A program made the translations under genes and the position numbers. Under the pieces are notes generated by a model. The model worked only from the letters and a program-made list of their open reading frames with translations, searched no databases and had not been told where the DNA came from. From Apiospora phragmitis (lineage: Eukaryota; Ascomycota; Sordariomycetes; Amphisphaeriales; Apiosporaceae): DNA of 64,000 bases. Shown in pieces: positions 1 to 11,990 of the stretch; position 1 is the first letter of the stretch; each line of letters starts with the position of its first letter. The DNA lies in NCBI GenBank assembly GCA_038363925.1, contig JAQQWL010000006.1, forward strand, positions 3,452,501-3,516,500, given 5' to 3'.

Positions 1-325
1 CTGGATCCCCTATGTGAAGGATCATGCGACAACGTGTAAGTTTTCGTTCCTCCTCCCTTCCGACATATACCTACGGGATCAACCCATCTGACACTGTGAT
101 TTTCTGACAGGCTATCACGCATCTGGTACTTGCGCAATGGGCAAGAAGGACAATCCCAATGCCGTGGTTGATGAGCAGCTGGTGGTAAAGGGAGTCAAGA
201 ACCTTCGAGTGGCGGATGCTAGCATCATTCCGATTCTCGGTGGTTTCCACACTCAGATGCCCGCATACGGAATTGGCGAGAAATGCGCTGATCTCATCAT
301 CAAAAGGTGGAAGCAGCTGAAATAG
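1..325 (+). CDS. GMC oxidoreductase, C-terminal end (partial)
   Basis: Last part of a glucose-methanol-choline family FAD oxidoreductase that begins outside the left edge. A first exon piece (codons from base 2, reading WIPYVKDHATT) is joined through a 75-nt intron at 36-110 (GTAAGT...CTGACAG) to the final exon. The final exon carries the GMC C-terminal signature: HASGTCAMG, which holds the conserved active-site His region, followed by NLRVADASIIP and a PAYGIGEKCADLI helix close to the C-terminus, as usual in this family. The enzymes oxidise alcohols or sugars using FAD; substrate cannot be told from this fragment. It lies next to an acyltransferase and an ABC transporter, which would fit a small-molecule pathway, but that is inference. 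TAG stop at 323-325. Confidence 0.88.
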
Positions 326-677
326 CCTGGTTAGCATACACGTAATGTAGTTTCTGTCCAAGACTAGGGCAGGCTGTTGTATCAAATTTCCTTACCATTA
401 AGTAAGGGTTTGAAGTAGTGATAAATACCAATTCAGTTTACTTCAACTTTTATTCCTTCTGGACCTCCATGACGTTGCACTAAGCTAATCGGAGCCGGCA
501 CCGGCCCACTCGGGACCGTTTCGGCACCGCTATTCGAATAAATGACTTCCTTACATTTGATTTGCACTAAGAATCCGTCATCCATCATTTGCTAGACTCC
601 TGACAAAAGATACTCGCCTTTATAGCATGAACCTGCAATGATCGCAAGTCGTTGTTAGTTAGGTAACGAGCACAACG
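326..677. other. intergenic, 3' UTR/promoter
   Basis: No coding signal in either strand. It holds the 3' end of the GMC oxidoreductase and the promoter of the acyltransferase; no recognisable regulatory element. Confidence 0.6.
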
Positions 678-2191
678 ATGACATCCGAGGCATTAGATGT
701 GTGTCTGGACATATTCGGCCAACACCCGAGACACAGCCATATATATACATCAATTTGCTTTGGATTCCCTTGCGATGAACAGGACAACAAGGAGATAATT
801 CTCACACACTTACAACATGGCTTAGAACAACTAACACGCGACTTTCCCTGGATAGCGGGCCACGTTATCAGAGATGACGGCGGCATCTTCAGGATCAGGC
901 CCTACAGAGAAGCCCCCCTGATTACGATGAAGGATCTGCGACGAGACTTCCCGCATACATTTACGGAGTACTTCAAGTCAGGAGGCGGCGGCGGCGGTAT
1001 TCCCGCCTCGCTATTGGACGAGACGATGCTCGCCCCGTGTGGTACGTTTCGCCATTCCACCGGCACCACCACCGGACCAGCAGCGCCCGTGTTCTTGCTA
1101 CAAGCAAACCTGATCCCGGGCGGCCTCCTGCTCGTCATAAACGGCCTGCACAGCTGCATGGACATGGCGGGCCAGACACAGATAATCCGTCTACTGGCGA
1201 AGGCGTGTCGCGGAGAACCGTTCAGCACCGAGGAGCTCGCAACGGGCAACATGCCGAGGCGCGACATACTGCTACCTCTCCTCCATTATCCCGACGAGGA
1301 ACTTCTGAAGAGGCCGCCTGGGGATGGTACAACTGCAGTGCGATCAGAAGAGTCCACCGCCGACTTAGTAGAGGACCAGGACGACCAAGGGAACCCATCA
1401 CCGGCCGGGACAGCGGCAGATCGTCCAGGAGAAGAACAACAACCGACCCCGCAAGCAGCAGCAGCATTACGCTGGTCCACCTTCATCTTTTCCGGCCCAG
1501 CACTACAAACCCTCAAAGCCGCCGCCTCGGCCACGATGCCCTCGGCAGAAGAAGAACGAGGAGAACGAATCCCCTTCATATCGACCGACGACGCCCTAAG
1601 CGCCCTCCTCTGGCAGTCCATCACGCGATCCCGCCTCCCGCGCCTATCACTATCATCCCCTCCTCAGAGTCATCGTCCACCACGACGCTGACCCGCACCG
1701 TCGACGCACGCCGCTACGTGGCCGGCCTTCCGCCCACATACCCGGGCGACGCCGCGTTCAAAGTATCCAGCACATCCCGCGTAGCGTCGCTGCTGAGCAA
1801 GCCCCCCGGCGCCGTCGCCGCCGAGCTGCGTGCCCGCCTGGGGCCCGACGAAGTGCACGACGGCATCCGCGCGCATGTCGCCAAGCTCGCCAGAAGTAGG
1901 GCTGGTAGTAGTGGCAGTAGCGGTGGCGGCGGCCTGGACCCGTCGATGGGCGTGAATTTGAGTTCGTGGGCCAAGGAGTCGTGCTACGACTTCGACTTCG
2001 GAGGAGGACTGGGCAGGCCAGCGGTGGTACAGCGACCGGTATTTATTGACGACTCGTGGGAGAGCCTGGTGTACCTGATGCCGAGGCGGCCCGATGGAGA
2101 GATCGCCGTGCTGGTATGCTTGCGAGAAGAGGACATGGAAAGAATGCGGGAGGACAACGAGATGGCTAGGTATGGACGATGGATTGGATAA
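678..2191 (+). CDS. BAHD-type O-acyltransferase (transferase family PF02458), reading frame broken once
   Basis: Acyl-CoA dependent acyltransferase of the fungal family that includes trichothecene 3-O-acetyltransferase-like proteins; the natural substrate is unknown. The N-terminal half opens at ATG 678 and contains the catalytic HxxxD motif as HSCMD (His about residue 158), preceded by a hydrophobic strand (LLLVINGLH). The C-terminal half, which includes the structural DFGWG-type motif as DFDFGGG (about residue 438) and ends at TAA 2189-2191, lies in a different frame. The switch falls near the CCCC run at 1657-1660 and equals one missing base; with that base the span is 505 codons, about the family's usual length. 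No intron explains it. A low-complexity Glu/Asp/Gly/Pro insertion (about residues 215-270) separates the two halves. Either a sequencing error or a recent pseudogene; the error is favoured because eight other genes in the window show the same defect. Confidence 0.8.
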
Positions 2192-2357
2192 AGGGAGGAA
2201 TGGCACCGGTGACAGTGCTTATTCTATTAGTACTATAAATACTTGATAATAGATCTAGGTCTAATGCACTAGTGATACTGTTGATATATACATCAGCCCC
2301 CCACCCGGTCGAGACGATATTAGTATGGCGCCAGAGTTGGGCGGCTCAAGATCAAGA

Positions 2358-5300
2358 TCAGAATCCGCACCGCCACCAGCTCTTCGGCTTGGTCTCTTCA
2401 TGGCCCTCCTCCTTGACGTTGTGCTTGCCTACAATGGTCAGGAACACCTGGTCTAGCGTAGTAGGGCTGACGCTGTAGTGTTCGATGCCGAGGCTCTCCT
2501 TCTGCTCTTCTAGCTTGATGATCAGGTGGCCAACGGCGCTCCTCTGATCTCCTTTGTTGGTGTCTCCTTTATCGGCGAGCACGGCGCTCGCGGGAACGGA
2601 GAAACGCAATTGTCCGTGATACGTCTTCTCTTCCACATCGGCGCCAGGGTACGTCCTCTTGACCCAGTCTTTGACACGCTCCATCTCTTCTGGGGTCGAG
2701 TGTGGTGCTGTGCGACTAACCAGGTGCACATAGAGCGCGTCGCCGAAACGTTGACGCAGATTCTCAACTGGACCCATGGCCAGCATGCGTTTGGCAAGGA
2801 TACCGGCGCGATTAGCAAGGGCGTCGGCCTCTTCCATGCTGTGTGTGGTTAGGAGGATCGACCGACCAGGCACGATGCTGGCTAGTGTCTTCCACATGAT
2901 TCGTTTCGCCGCTGCATCGAGACCGGATGAGGGTTCGTCGAGTAGGACAACCGACGGATTGCCCATCAGCGCAATGCCCAGCGATAGTTTGCGCTTGTTG
3001 CCCCCTGACAGAGCGTGGGCCTGGCGGGTCGAGAATGCCTCTAGGCCGACCGCTCGGAGCACATTTCGGACGTTGTGCTCAACGTCGGGGATACCCCTGA
3101 TGTTGGCATAGAAACGCAAATGTTCAAGCACGGTCATGGAATCGATTGCGTCAAACTGCGGGCATACACCCAGGTTGGCCCGAGCTGCCGCGCGCTTCCT
3201 GCTAACGGAAACATTCTCGACGAAGATATCGCCGCCGCTGCGGCTTGGCTGGATATCACCCCGGATAAGAGAGATGGTGGTAGACTTGCCAGCACCGTTG
3301 GGACCAAGGAGCGCGAATACTTCACTGTGTTGCACCCCAAAAGTGACGTTGTCCACAGCTGTGTTCTTCTTGAACGTCTTCGTCAGATGCACAACCTGCA
3401 GCCCATCCGACTCTCGAGATGAGGTTGTCACACGCGTTAGCTCATTTGCGACCTCATCATCAGACATTGTCTCATCAGCCTTCGCGTCAATGGGTTTCCG
3501 TGTGAATTTGTGGAAGATGCTAAGTCCAGCCCCACTGTCGTACCAAATCAGAATACCAAATAAGATGAAAGACTGAATGATGAGGTACAAGATCGGTCCT
3601 CCATAGACAGTTATGGCTGCCGGATTGGGTGCCAGCTGGAATCCATCGCAAGCAGCCGAAAATAGGTTCAGCGCGATGAACAGCGTACGAACGATAGAGC
3701 CTATCGGGATAAAGGCGGAAATGATGAAGTGTGCTAGGTTAATATCCTCATCAATCTTGTTGGCAGGAGCGTATGTGATTACGCAAAGGTACGCGATCAA
3801 GTAAATCAGGAACCCGACTACTTGAATAGCCGCAGCGAAGGCATATGCGGATAGCTGAGTCTTGCAGAACAGCGATATGACATAGGCGAAGAGTGTGGAG
3901 GCCAGACCGTACAGCATAAAGATGAGGAATACTGAGGAATAGTTAGCATTGAGTACAGAGAAATCACAGCTTCATAGAGATTCGACTTACAGTATCCAAC
4001 ATGGTACCAAACACTGGAGAGTGTTGCGAAAATAATAATGACGAATGCTGTGGACACCAAGACGATGGCAAAGTCGAACGCCAGGTATGCCACCCATAGC
4101 GGCAGCGAACGAACACCATTTGAGTATTGTAGACCTCGAACGTTATGCCGCCGCTCAATATTGGGGTAAAGCCCGAAGAAGGCAGGGAATGCAGACAAAG
4201 CCAGGCACATGTAGACAAGGACCTGAAGTGAGTTGCCCATCCCTGGAGCGAAAGGGCTGTCGAAAGGCTTGAAAGTGGTAGCAATAGTAGTGTTGACAAG
4301 CATGATGTTCTGGAGATTTTGAGTCGCCACTGAGCTGTACAAGTCGACAAATTCAGCCAAGTAGGCAAGGGTAGGCGGAGAGTTGGAATCGCCAAGCCAA
4401 TAACCACCTGGCGTCACATTCTTACGATGCTGCTCGATATTGTCATTGAAGTCGTCCAGGGAGTCGACGGTGATGAGTTTGTCAAGGAAGCTCAATGCAG
4501 TAGAGCCATTGCCATCTGAGCCTGAGCCCGCCGCCGCCGCCAAAAGGCTTGCAGGGACGTGGGGAAACAGGATGGGGGCAAGTAGCCTTGTGAGTTCCTG
4601 TTCAGTCGTCCGGGCAGCCGGCCCAACGACGAGGGTGATGTTATCATACAAATCCTGAAATGTATCATCCGAACTTGACGAGCTCTGGTCTGATGGAGTG
4701 CAACCGATTTGACTCTGTCCCTTGATGAAGAGCATAACCAATCCTGCTGCCACAATGGGAATGAAGAAGGCTGCGAAGTACGGAAACCAGTTTGTCTTGA
4801 GAATTGTAATTCTTTTCTTGAATAGAACAGTGAACTGGCGGCCAAACCCGATTGGCTTGCCAGAAAGCAGTGCTAGGCTGTCTTTTTCAGGGCCTTCGAC
4901 TGCTTGAACATTCTCCGAGCTCACTTGCTTGTCGTCAGTTACGCCTTCTGCTGATGCTTGCAGCTTGGAAAAGTCTTCGCCGTGAACCTCTTCGGCTACC
5001 TGCAGAAAGACATCCTCGATTGTTGGCCCAGAGTATTTGTAGTCACTTATACCCGCTGCCTCCAAAGTACGGATCACTTCCGCCGCGGCAGCCGAAGACT
5101 GAGCGATGTAGCTGATGTTATCGAAACCAACCTTTCTGGTGACGCCCTCGACTTCAGGAGGATTCTTGACATCTTGGGCATTGAAAACATGGATGCGGTA
5201 CCCGGCTCCCAGTCGGTCCTTGAGCTCTACAGAAGAACCCTGAGCGCGCAACGTGCCTTTCGAGAGGATCGCGAGCTGATCTGCGAGGAGATCTGCCTCG

Positions 5301-7266
5301 TCCAGGAAATGTGTCGTCATGATTATGGTACGTTTACCTCGCTCGGCGAGGAGAATGTCCCAGACTTTGCGTCGCGATAAGGGGTCAATCCCTGATGAGA
5401 CCTCATCGACACAACATACGGCAGACCCTCCCGTTAACATCATGCCCAGCTGCAATTTTCGTTTTTGCCCGCCGGACAAGGTCTTAGACATGGCCTTGAT
5501 CTTGAGACCAAGGTCGACAGAGTGAACCAGTTCTTTGATTTCTGCCTTGGATGACTTATTCCCAGGAGCCTTCAAACGGTTGAAAATATGAATGTGCTCA
5601 AAGACTGTAAGCTCGTCCCAGAGCACGTTCTTCTGAGGTGCGATTCCCAGGCCGCCCGTACCATCTATAGTAATGTTACCGCTTGATAGCTTGCTGATTC
5701 CAGCAATAGAATCCAACGTCGTACTCTTTCCTGACCCGTTTGCACCAAGGAGGGCCAGTATTTGGCCTCTCTCAGCGCTCAGGGTTAGTTCATTTACTGC
5801 AACGACATCCTCACGAGGAGGGGAAATGAAGCTGAACAGCCGCCGTAGAGCGCTGGGCTTGTATATTTTGGTGAACTTCTCGAGACGAACAGCCGCTTGG
5901 GGTGCATTGGCAGCGTCTTGCCCGCGAAGGATGGTCCGGCCCTTAGTCGTTGTGCCATGCAAGACCCTTTCCAGGTAAGCACCCAATACAGGGTAGCAAA
6001 ATATTTGTATAACCAGGAAGACCCAGAACACAATGCCGGGGAGTTCCCAGGGACTATCAGGAGGGGAGTGCACCAAGTCTGTGGGCCAAGAATGCTTCTG
6101 GTAGCGGGCCACATACGTAAGGAACCATACAAAATTGCAAGGCGTGAACAGCAAGCTCAAGACAATGACTACGGCGCTGTTGGGTGCTGTGAGCGCCTGC
6201 GCAAGGATGGCCAGAAGAATGTATGCAATTGTGCTCACTACACCAGACAGCTGTGACCTTTTAAAAAAGGCTGAGCCGAAGGTTGACATGGATGCCAGAG
6301 CCAGGCCGGAAAGGAGGAAATGGACAATCAGCACACCAACATTAGACGAAGCGAAAACACCGCGCCCGATGATGATGGCAGCAATAATCCAACCAGGAAG
6401 ATATACAGCTGTGAAAGCAATATGGTGAGAAAGCAATCTAGCAACTTGAGCTTCCCAGAGGCGCTTGGTTGGCATCATCGCATCAAGCAGCTGGGACATG
6501 CCAATCTCACGCTCGGTGGCCATGAAACCCGTCATGTGGTAGCAAACGCCAATGATGGTCGCAATGAAGGCAACAGCTAGGAAATTGACAAGGGCCTGCT
6601 GGTAGAGTTGCCGGACTTGCTCTGAGCGCTCCCCTGGGTCATCGAGGTAAAAGCATATTCCCTAGTCTCGGCAGGCAGAGGACGTCCATTGAGCCCCCCA
6701 ATTGCTGAGTCGACGGCCTTCTGCAACGGCAAGGTGTATATCTCGGCATCGTTGGTATCTTTTGTGGTGTCAATCTTTCCGCCAAGAGCACCATCTGCTC
6801 TGAGTGTGTAGTTCCAGATATTCCTCGCGCCTTCGCTAGGCGATGATTCGAAGACCACGGCACCATAGCAGCCTGTCACTGCGCGTAGACTACTTTTGCA
6901 GACAAAGCCGATGTCTGCCGGGTCCGACAACCTTGTGGCGTTTTTTCCAGCGCCTGTTACCACATCGGCAACCTGGTCAATCACCCGATCGATGTCACCT
7001 CCAGCATGCCCGTTGTTCACCAGGACAACAATCTCCCTGTCTGTGCCGCTGGTGTAGTCCAATGCCTCCGGGAGCGATCGCACATTGTGAGTATCCTGGA
7101 TACCGTATACGGCCGGAGGAACGAATAGATTACGGGCGAAGCTTAGGAATGCAGCCAGGAGGATAGGCAGCACGAAAGCCCTTATTACTGTGGCAAATGG
7201 ATGTCGTACTAATACGATTTTGAGGTTCTTGGACGTCAAGGTCCAGATCTGACTGAGAAACGCCAT
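2358..7266 (-). CDS. ABC-A subfamily full transporter, one frame break
   Basis: Full-size ABC transporter of the ABCA type (TMD-NBD-TMD-NBD), probably moving lipids or hydrophobic compounds across a membrane. NBD1 (about residues 480-700) shows Walker A GANGSGKST, signature LSGGQKRKLQLG and Walker B CCVDEVSSGID; NBD2 (about 1280-1500) shows GPNGAGKST, LSGGNKRKLSLG and VVLLDEPSSGLD. Each half has a large lumenal or extracellular loop and about six membrane segments. Exons run 7266-3991 and 3931-2358, with a 59-nt intron (3932-3990). The ATG at 7266 is chosen over more upstream codons because it sits in CACCATGG. The frame changes once at the CCCC run 6631-6634 (plus strand), equal to one missing G in the coding strand; with it the total is 1617 codons and both splice phases agree. 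Within-family substrate cannot be assigned. Tail-to-tail with the acyltransferase, only 166 bp apart. Confidence 0.9.
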
Positions 7267-8834
7267 GGTGCTGGTTCGGAGAGAACGGTCGACTTTCGGA
7301 GATACGGCCAACGAAATGAGGCGCCGCGACAAACAACGGTCAGCCTGGCCGTCGGATGGGAATTGACGGGATGTCGACCTCTAGATAACCGAGCTGGAAG
7401 CCATACCAGGCAAGAAATAGGAAGAAGAAGATTGGGAAAAGGTCACTGTAGCCATTCAATGACGACGCCCGTATTCGATATTCGCCTTCAAAATGTAGTT
7501 ACGTCAAGACTTTTTGCGCCGAGAGTGGCTGTGGTGCTGACGGTCGTACGGTCGTGCTGCCAATGTAGAAGCTGCTTGGCGTGGAATGCAGCTTCTTCTC
7601 GGATAGCAGCAAACAAAGAGAGTGAGAAGATGAGGGAAAAAGAGTCGCAATTGATGTTGTTACACGGGAACTATACAAACACAAACAAACATGAACTTAC
7701 TGTACAATACTTACACAATTTGGCTGTTTGGTTACATGAGACGAATAGCCCACCAGGGACATGGGGAGCACGGGTGATGCAGCGTCGCCGCGCCGCGCGC
7801 AGTGCCTACCAGAGGAGGAAGGTAAGTCCGCAAGTCGCTGAGGGAAAATGGGGTTGGGAAGGCTTGGAAGGATGGGTTTTGGGAGAAATATGGAGTTCTG
7901 TCCAAATCTCGGGCGGGTCTCGGGCTCGGGAATCGACTGTTTAAAAACCAGGCATGGGGTGCCTGGGGACTCGGGAGGACCCCCAAGAACCACTGAAGAA
8001 CTGCTAGATAGAAGCTAGAACCCTCATGAGTCGAGATGCGTATCATCATCCGTGCTGCGCTGCAGTGGACTGCATACGACATGCATAACACAGCTTGGTT
8101 CCTTTCTGTTTACTTACGATATCCTGCAGCCTCGCTTACATGTACTTTGTTATGAACCTATTTGCTCGGTCAGTTATGTACAAGTGAACTTAGCCTAATT
8201 CACCAGTGTTGGTAACACTACTCAACGGCCCGGTATACTTTTCCGAGGATCTATTTATAGGCCCGACGTATGAACCCCAAGCGATGTACGTGGATGTATG
8301 CAACTTGCCGGCAACCGGTTGATACTGATTTCCATCTTCTCCTCTCTGAACATTAACGTAGCTCGCATTCAATTCGCATTCGGCTGCAAACATACCAACA
8401 TTATTAGCCCGGAGATCGGCCAGCGTTTCAGACTAGGTAGCACAATTAGGCAGCAGCCGAGATTGAGATTGGGCCCAGACCAGCCACGAGTCTTGGCTGC
8501 TTGGGGATTCGTATGCACCCAATAACGCAGACCGCCCTTGCCGCAGTGACGTTCACGACTCTGCAATTCGTTACTTAGGGCTTACACTACAAGCAGTATA
8601 TCTATCTCGTCATACATGAGATCGGTGTAGAAGCTGCACGACGACAAAATGCCTTGACTGACGTGAGCTGACATCCGCGGGGCAACATCCGCGGGGCAAC
8701 TTGTGGAACGCGCGGATAGTGGTTGGGTTGAAAATGGATTGGGCGGTCAGGTCAGCCAAGAGACCATGCCCCCGGAAATGGAAGGGCGTGAGTCTCGGCA
8801 CGCTATCTTTCAAAGGAATCCTCCTCCACCGAAG
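7267..8834. other. intergenic, about 1.6 kb
   Basis: Promoter of the ABC-A transporter and 3' flank of RAD4. A 193-codon open frame at 7363-7944 has no recognisable domain and no support as a gene. An 18-bp CATCCGCGGGGCAA-type direct repeat occurs at 8672-8700. Nothing else seen. Confidence 0.5.
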
Positions 8835-11334
8835 TCATCGTCGTCGCCGACGATGAATCCTCCCCTCAGCCTCCGACTCCTCCGCGTGTTCTTCTGCCTT
8901 GCAGGCCTCCTCTTCGGCGATCTTCTCCACCTCGTCCTGATCCATCTCATCCTCTCCGCCTTCCTCCACGCCTGCCCATATCCTTTGCCGCACACGCAGG
9001 TTCATCAAGAATCGTTTCCACATCTGGAGTACCTCGCGCGTCCTCCGTTCGCGCTCCATATCGGCTTCCACGTCTCTGAGGCCTCCGATCACCGCCCGGA
9101 CCGCCTCCTCATGTTCCGCGGCCACGACGGCTCCATATAAAACTGCTGTGCCCTTCCTGCCCCTGAATTGAAATCCCGTCAATGCCGGCGCGTAATCTAT
9201 GCCGAGGACATGGGCGGCGTGGGTCGCTAGATCGTCCGCCACGTAGGCACCCCCTTTCGGGACCATGCTGGGCACGTAAACGTCCAAATTCCTGAAGCGG
9301 TTCTTCGGTATGACACCGTTCACGACCGGCGGTGGCTCGTAAAGTTTCGTTTGTTCTATAGTGAAGATCGGCGTGCCCACTTCGCCGCCTTCGTCCGCGT
9401 CCCCTTCGTCACCGAAGGCGTCCATCTGCTTCTTCGTCGGCTTTGGCAAGAACTTAACAGGTATCTCATCCCCCGGTACTTCTCGTCCCATGCGGTACCA
9501 CTTCTCCCTCGTGCGAGCGACGCGCACATCTTTCCGACGATAGATCCTCTCCAGAGGGCCTTTACTACCGGCACCTACTGTCCCGGCGGCGTGCGCCCCG
9601 GGGACTAGAACTTCGTTTCGTCGTAGATGTCTCTCGAGCGCATAGATAGGGTGGTCTTTGAAATCTGCCACATTTCGAGGCATGGGTTCCCTTGCCTCTG
9701 CCGCCGCTAATTCGTTGCTCTCGATCTGGTCCATGTCCGTTGTATAGCCTCGACTGTACGCCTTGAGCGCTTTGCGCCACCACCTGTCCCCATTGCCAGC
9801 AACGCTCTCGATGCGCATTTTCCGGGTTTTGGCATTGTAAGCTTTGGCGTAGCGGCGCGTAACGTCTACGGCCGAGCCATCAGCTTCGAATCCCACCACG
9901 TACCTCATGCAGTTATCTCGTTCATTGGCTGGTGGCTCAAGCATCTTTGGCTTCCAGAACGAATGCGTCACAAGGGGGTCTACAGGCTGCCATTTCTGGT
10001 GTGCCTTGTCCAACACTTCAACCCAGTAGATGGGAAACGGGCATTCACGGATCTTCTTGGTTGTCTCCTGTACAGGTCGCGGGGTACTCGCAGTAGCCAT
10101 CGAGGAAAAATTCCACGCTGTCGCGTTTGGGTGGCCCAAGCGACGGAGCGCAGATGGGACAGGGACATTTTTGTTGATCCCCGGGCTTTCGAAGCTACTG
10201 TCATACTTCGGTTGGCGTGCAAGTCGTTCTTCAGCAGACGGGTATTTCTTCGACCTGGGGACCTTCGACATAAAGGGGCCGCCAGCAGCAAAAGAAAGGG
10301 GCTGGAGGGAGCAGACAAGTCTGGCCTCAATGCCAGCGCTCCGAAGTAGTGCACAGTATAGCTGTGCTCCAACATCACGCGATCCCTTCAATGATTCAGC
10401 AGCCTCGCGAAAATCTGACCTTTGAATACTCGTCTCTGCATCATCTGGAGGTTGATACTAATACATGTCACCGTTAGCGTGTGCGCTCATGGAGTCGTCG
10501 CGCCATGGGACGTACATTTTTCAGTTGTTCTTCGCTATCGGCCCAGAGAGCACGACGCATTCCTCGCTCTGTAATCGTGTACTCTGTCGTGAACACTTCT
10601 TCCAGCTGGCTCAGTCCTTCTTTAAGCGAGTTCGTCTGACCAAATTGTGACAGGTTTGACCCGGGTTTCAAATAGGTAAGCATCTTATTAGTAAGGAGCT
10701 TCTTCATTGTCCGTTGTACCTGGGCATCATTACACCACCTGTTCCTCCGCGCAACATGTGATAGCAAGCAGAGAAGATGCGTTTTGTGTATCTCAACCCG
10801 GCGATCCTTCTCTATTTTGTTAACGGGTTTCCGCTTGTCCGCTATCCGTCGGGGCGTAGCATTGGCGCGCGCAGTCAGGTCCAGCTGTATTTCTTTTGGC
10901 TCGTTGTCTACCTGAGCAGCTTTCGATTCGGTGAGGGAGAAATTTATGTTTTCGAATTCGAGCTCGTCGTCCTCGTCATCATCTTGCTCCTCGTCGGTGT
11001 CGCGCATGATGGTCTGGATAGTCGGTATCGGTAAACCGACATCTTCAAACTCTATATCTTCCTCCTCCTCCTCATCACTCTCAGTGGTCCTGGAGCTTTG
11101 TGGGACAGGGGCTGATGGTTTCGGTGGATGCGCCGGCTTGCGCTTTTCGCCAGGTTTCCGTCGCTTCGCCGGTCGTCCGGGAGACTCAACAGTTACATTG
11201 GGCCGGACTTCTGCATCGGAAAGCATCTGACGGTACACTTCAGGCACCGCCTCACGGCTGCTGGAAGCGCAAGTTGTGCGCGTCGACCTCGTAGACCTGG
11301 CAGCCCCAGGCGCTGCACGTTTCCTGCCAGCCAT
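8835..11334 (-). CDS. RAD4: RAD4/XPC DNA damage recognition protein
   Basis: Nucleotide excision repair factor that recognises helix-distorting lesions, partner of Rad23. Two exons, 11334-10516 and 10457-8835, with a 58-nt intron 10458-10515 (GTACGT donor, GCTAAC branch site, TTAG acceptor); 813 residues. The N-terminal quarter is disordered, with basic and strongly acidic stretches. A transglutaminase-like core follows (GVEARLVCSLQP-type segment, here GIEARLVCSLQPL). The beta-hairpin domains are visible in order: BHD1 (DHPIYALERHLRRNEVL), BHD2 (YRRKDVRVARTREKWYRMGR) and BHD3 (PKNRFRNLDVYVPSMVPKGG). The C-terminus is an Arg/Glu-rich helix ending in six Arg/His residues. No frame breaks. Divergently transcribed from the dihydroorotase gene with a 656-bp shared upstream region. 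Confidence 0.93.
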
Positions 11335-11990
11335 CGCTCGATGATGTCATCAACTTTGCGCAAAAGTCAAGAATGGTGCATAGGGGCGCTCAGTTTCTTC
11401 TTCTCTTCTCTTTGTTTAGGAGCGAAGTGATATAATGTCTGTAAGCAAAGGAGTTTGTATGCATGATCTGTGTTCTGCGAGACAAAGGGGGTCCGGAGGC
11501 ACAAAAGGTTAGGATATCAATTCAATCAGGAATCTAAGCACATCATGATTGCGACGGAAAGCGGCGCGCGGAGGGGTCCTAATCCGCACGACTTCCACCA
11601 CGAAATCACGTGATTATAAATTGAAGGAGTATGTTGCTGTACAGAGTCGCAACCAGGTAGACTGCATGTCCAAAGAGCATGATTGATTAATTGAATTCTA
11701 AACCAGAAGGAGCTGTAGTAATGGAGACCAAATGGATCAGGTTCCGAATAGTTGAAGCTAGGTAGGTAGGTTAGGCCACAGGCTTGTATCAATTAATAAG
11801 GTAGGTTACGTTCTTTTGGAGGTCGGAAAGTTTCAGCGGAGAAAATCGTGGATGCAGCTTGAATCGGGCAAACCTTTTAGGGCAACGCATAGTATACCTT
11901 AAGTAAGTACGGCCGATTCAAGGTCTATTCTTGTATTCTTTCCTTACCCCGTTTCAGTATACTCATAATATACAAGCACCCATACCAATA
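11335..11990. promoter_or_regulatory. shared upstream region of RAD4 and URA4-type gene
   Basis: Bidirectional promoter region of 656 bp. It contains a run of TAGGTAGGTAGG-like sequence at 11758-11774, a motif that recurs in other intergenic stretches of the window. No defined transcription-factor site can be supported. Confidence 0.45.

Noticed and set aside
7363..7944. 193-codon open frame on the plus strand
   Set aside because: No domain, odd composition and overlap with the ABC-A promoter; no splice or start context support.
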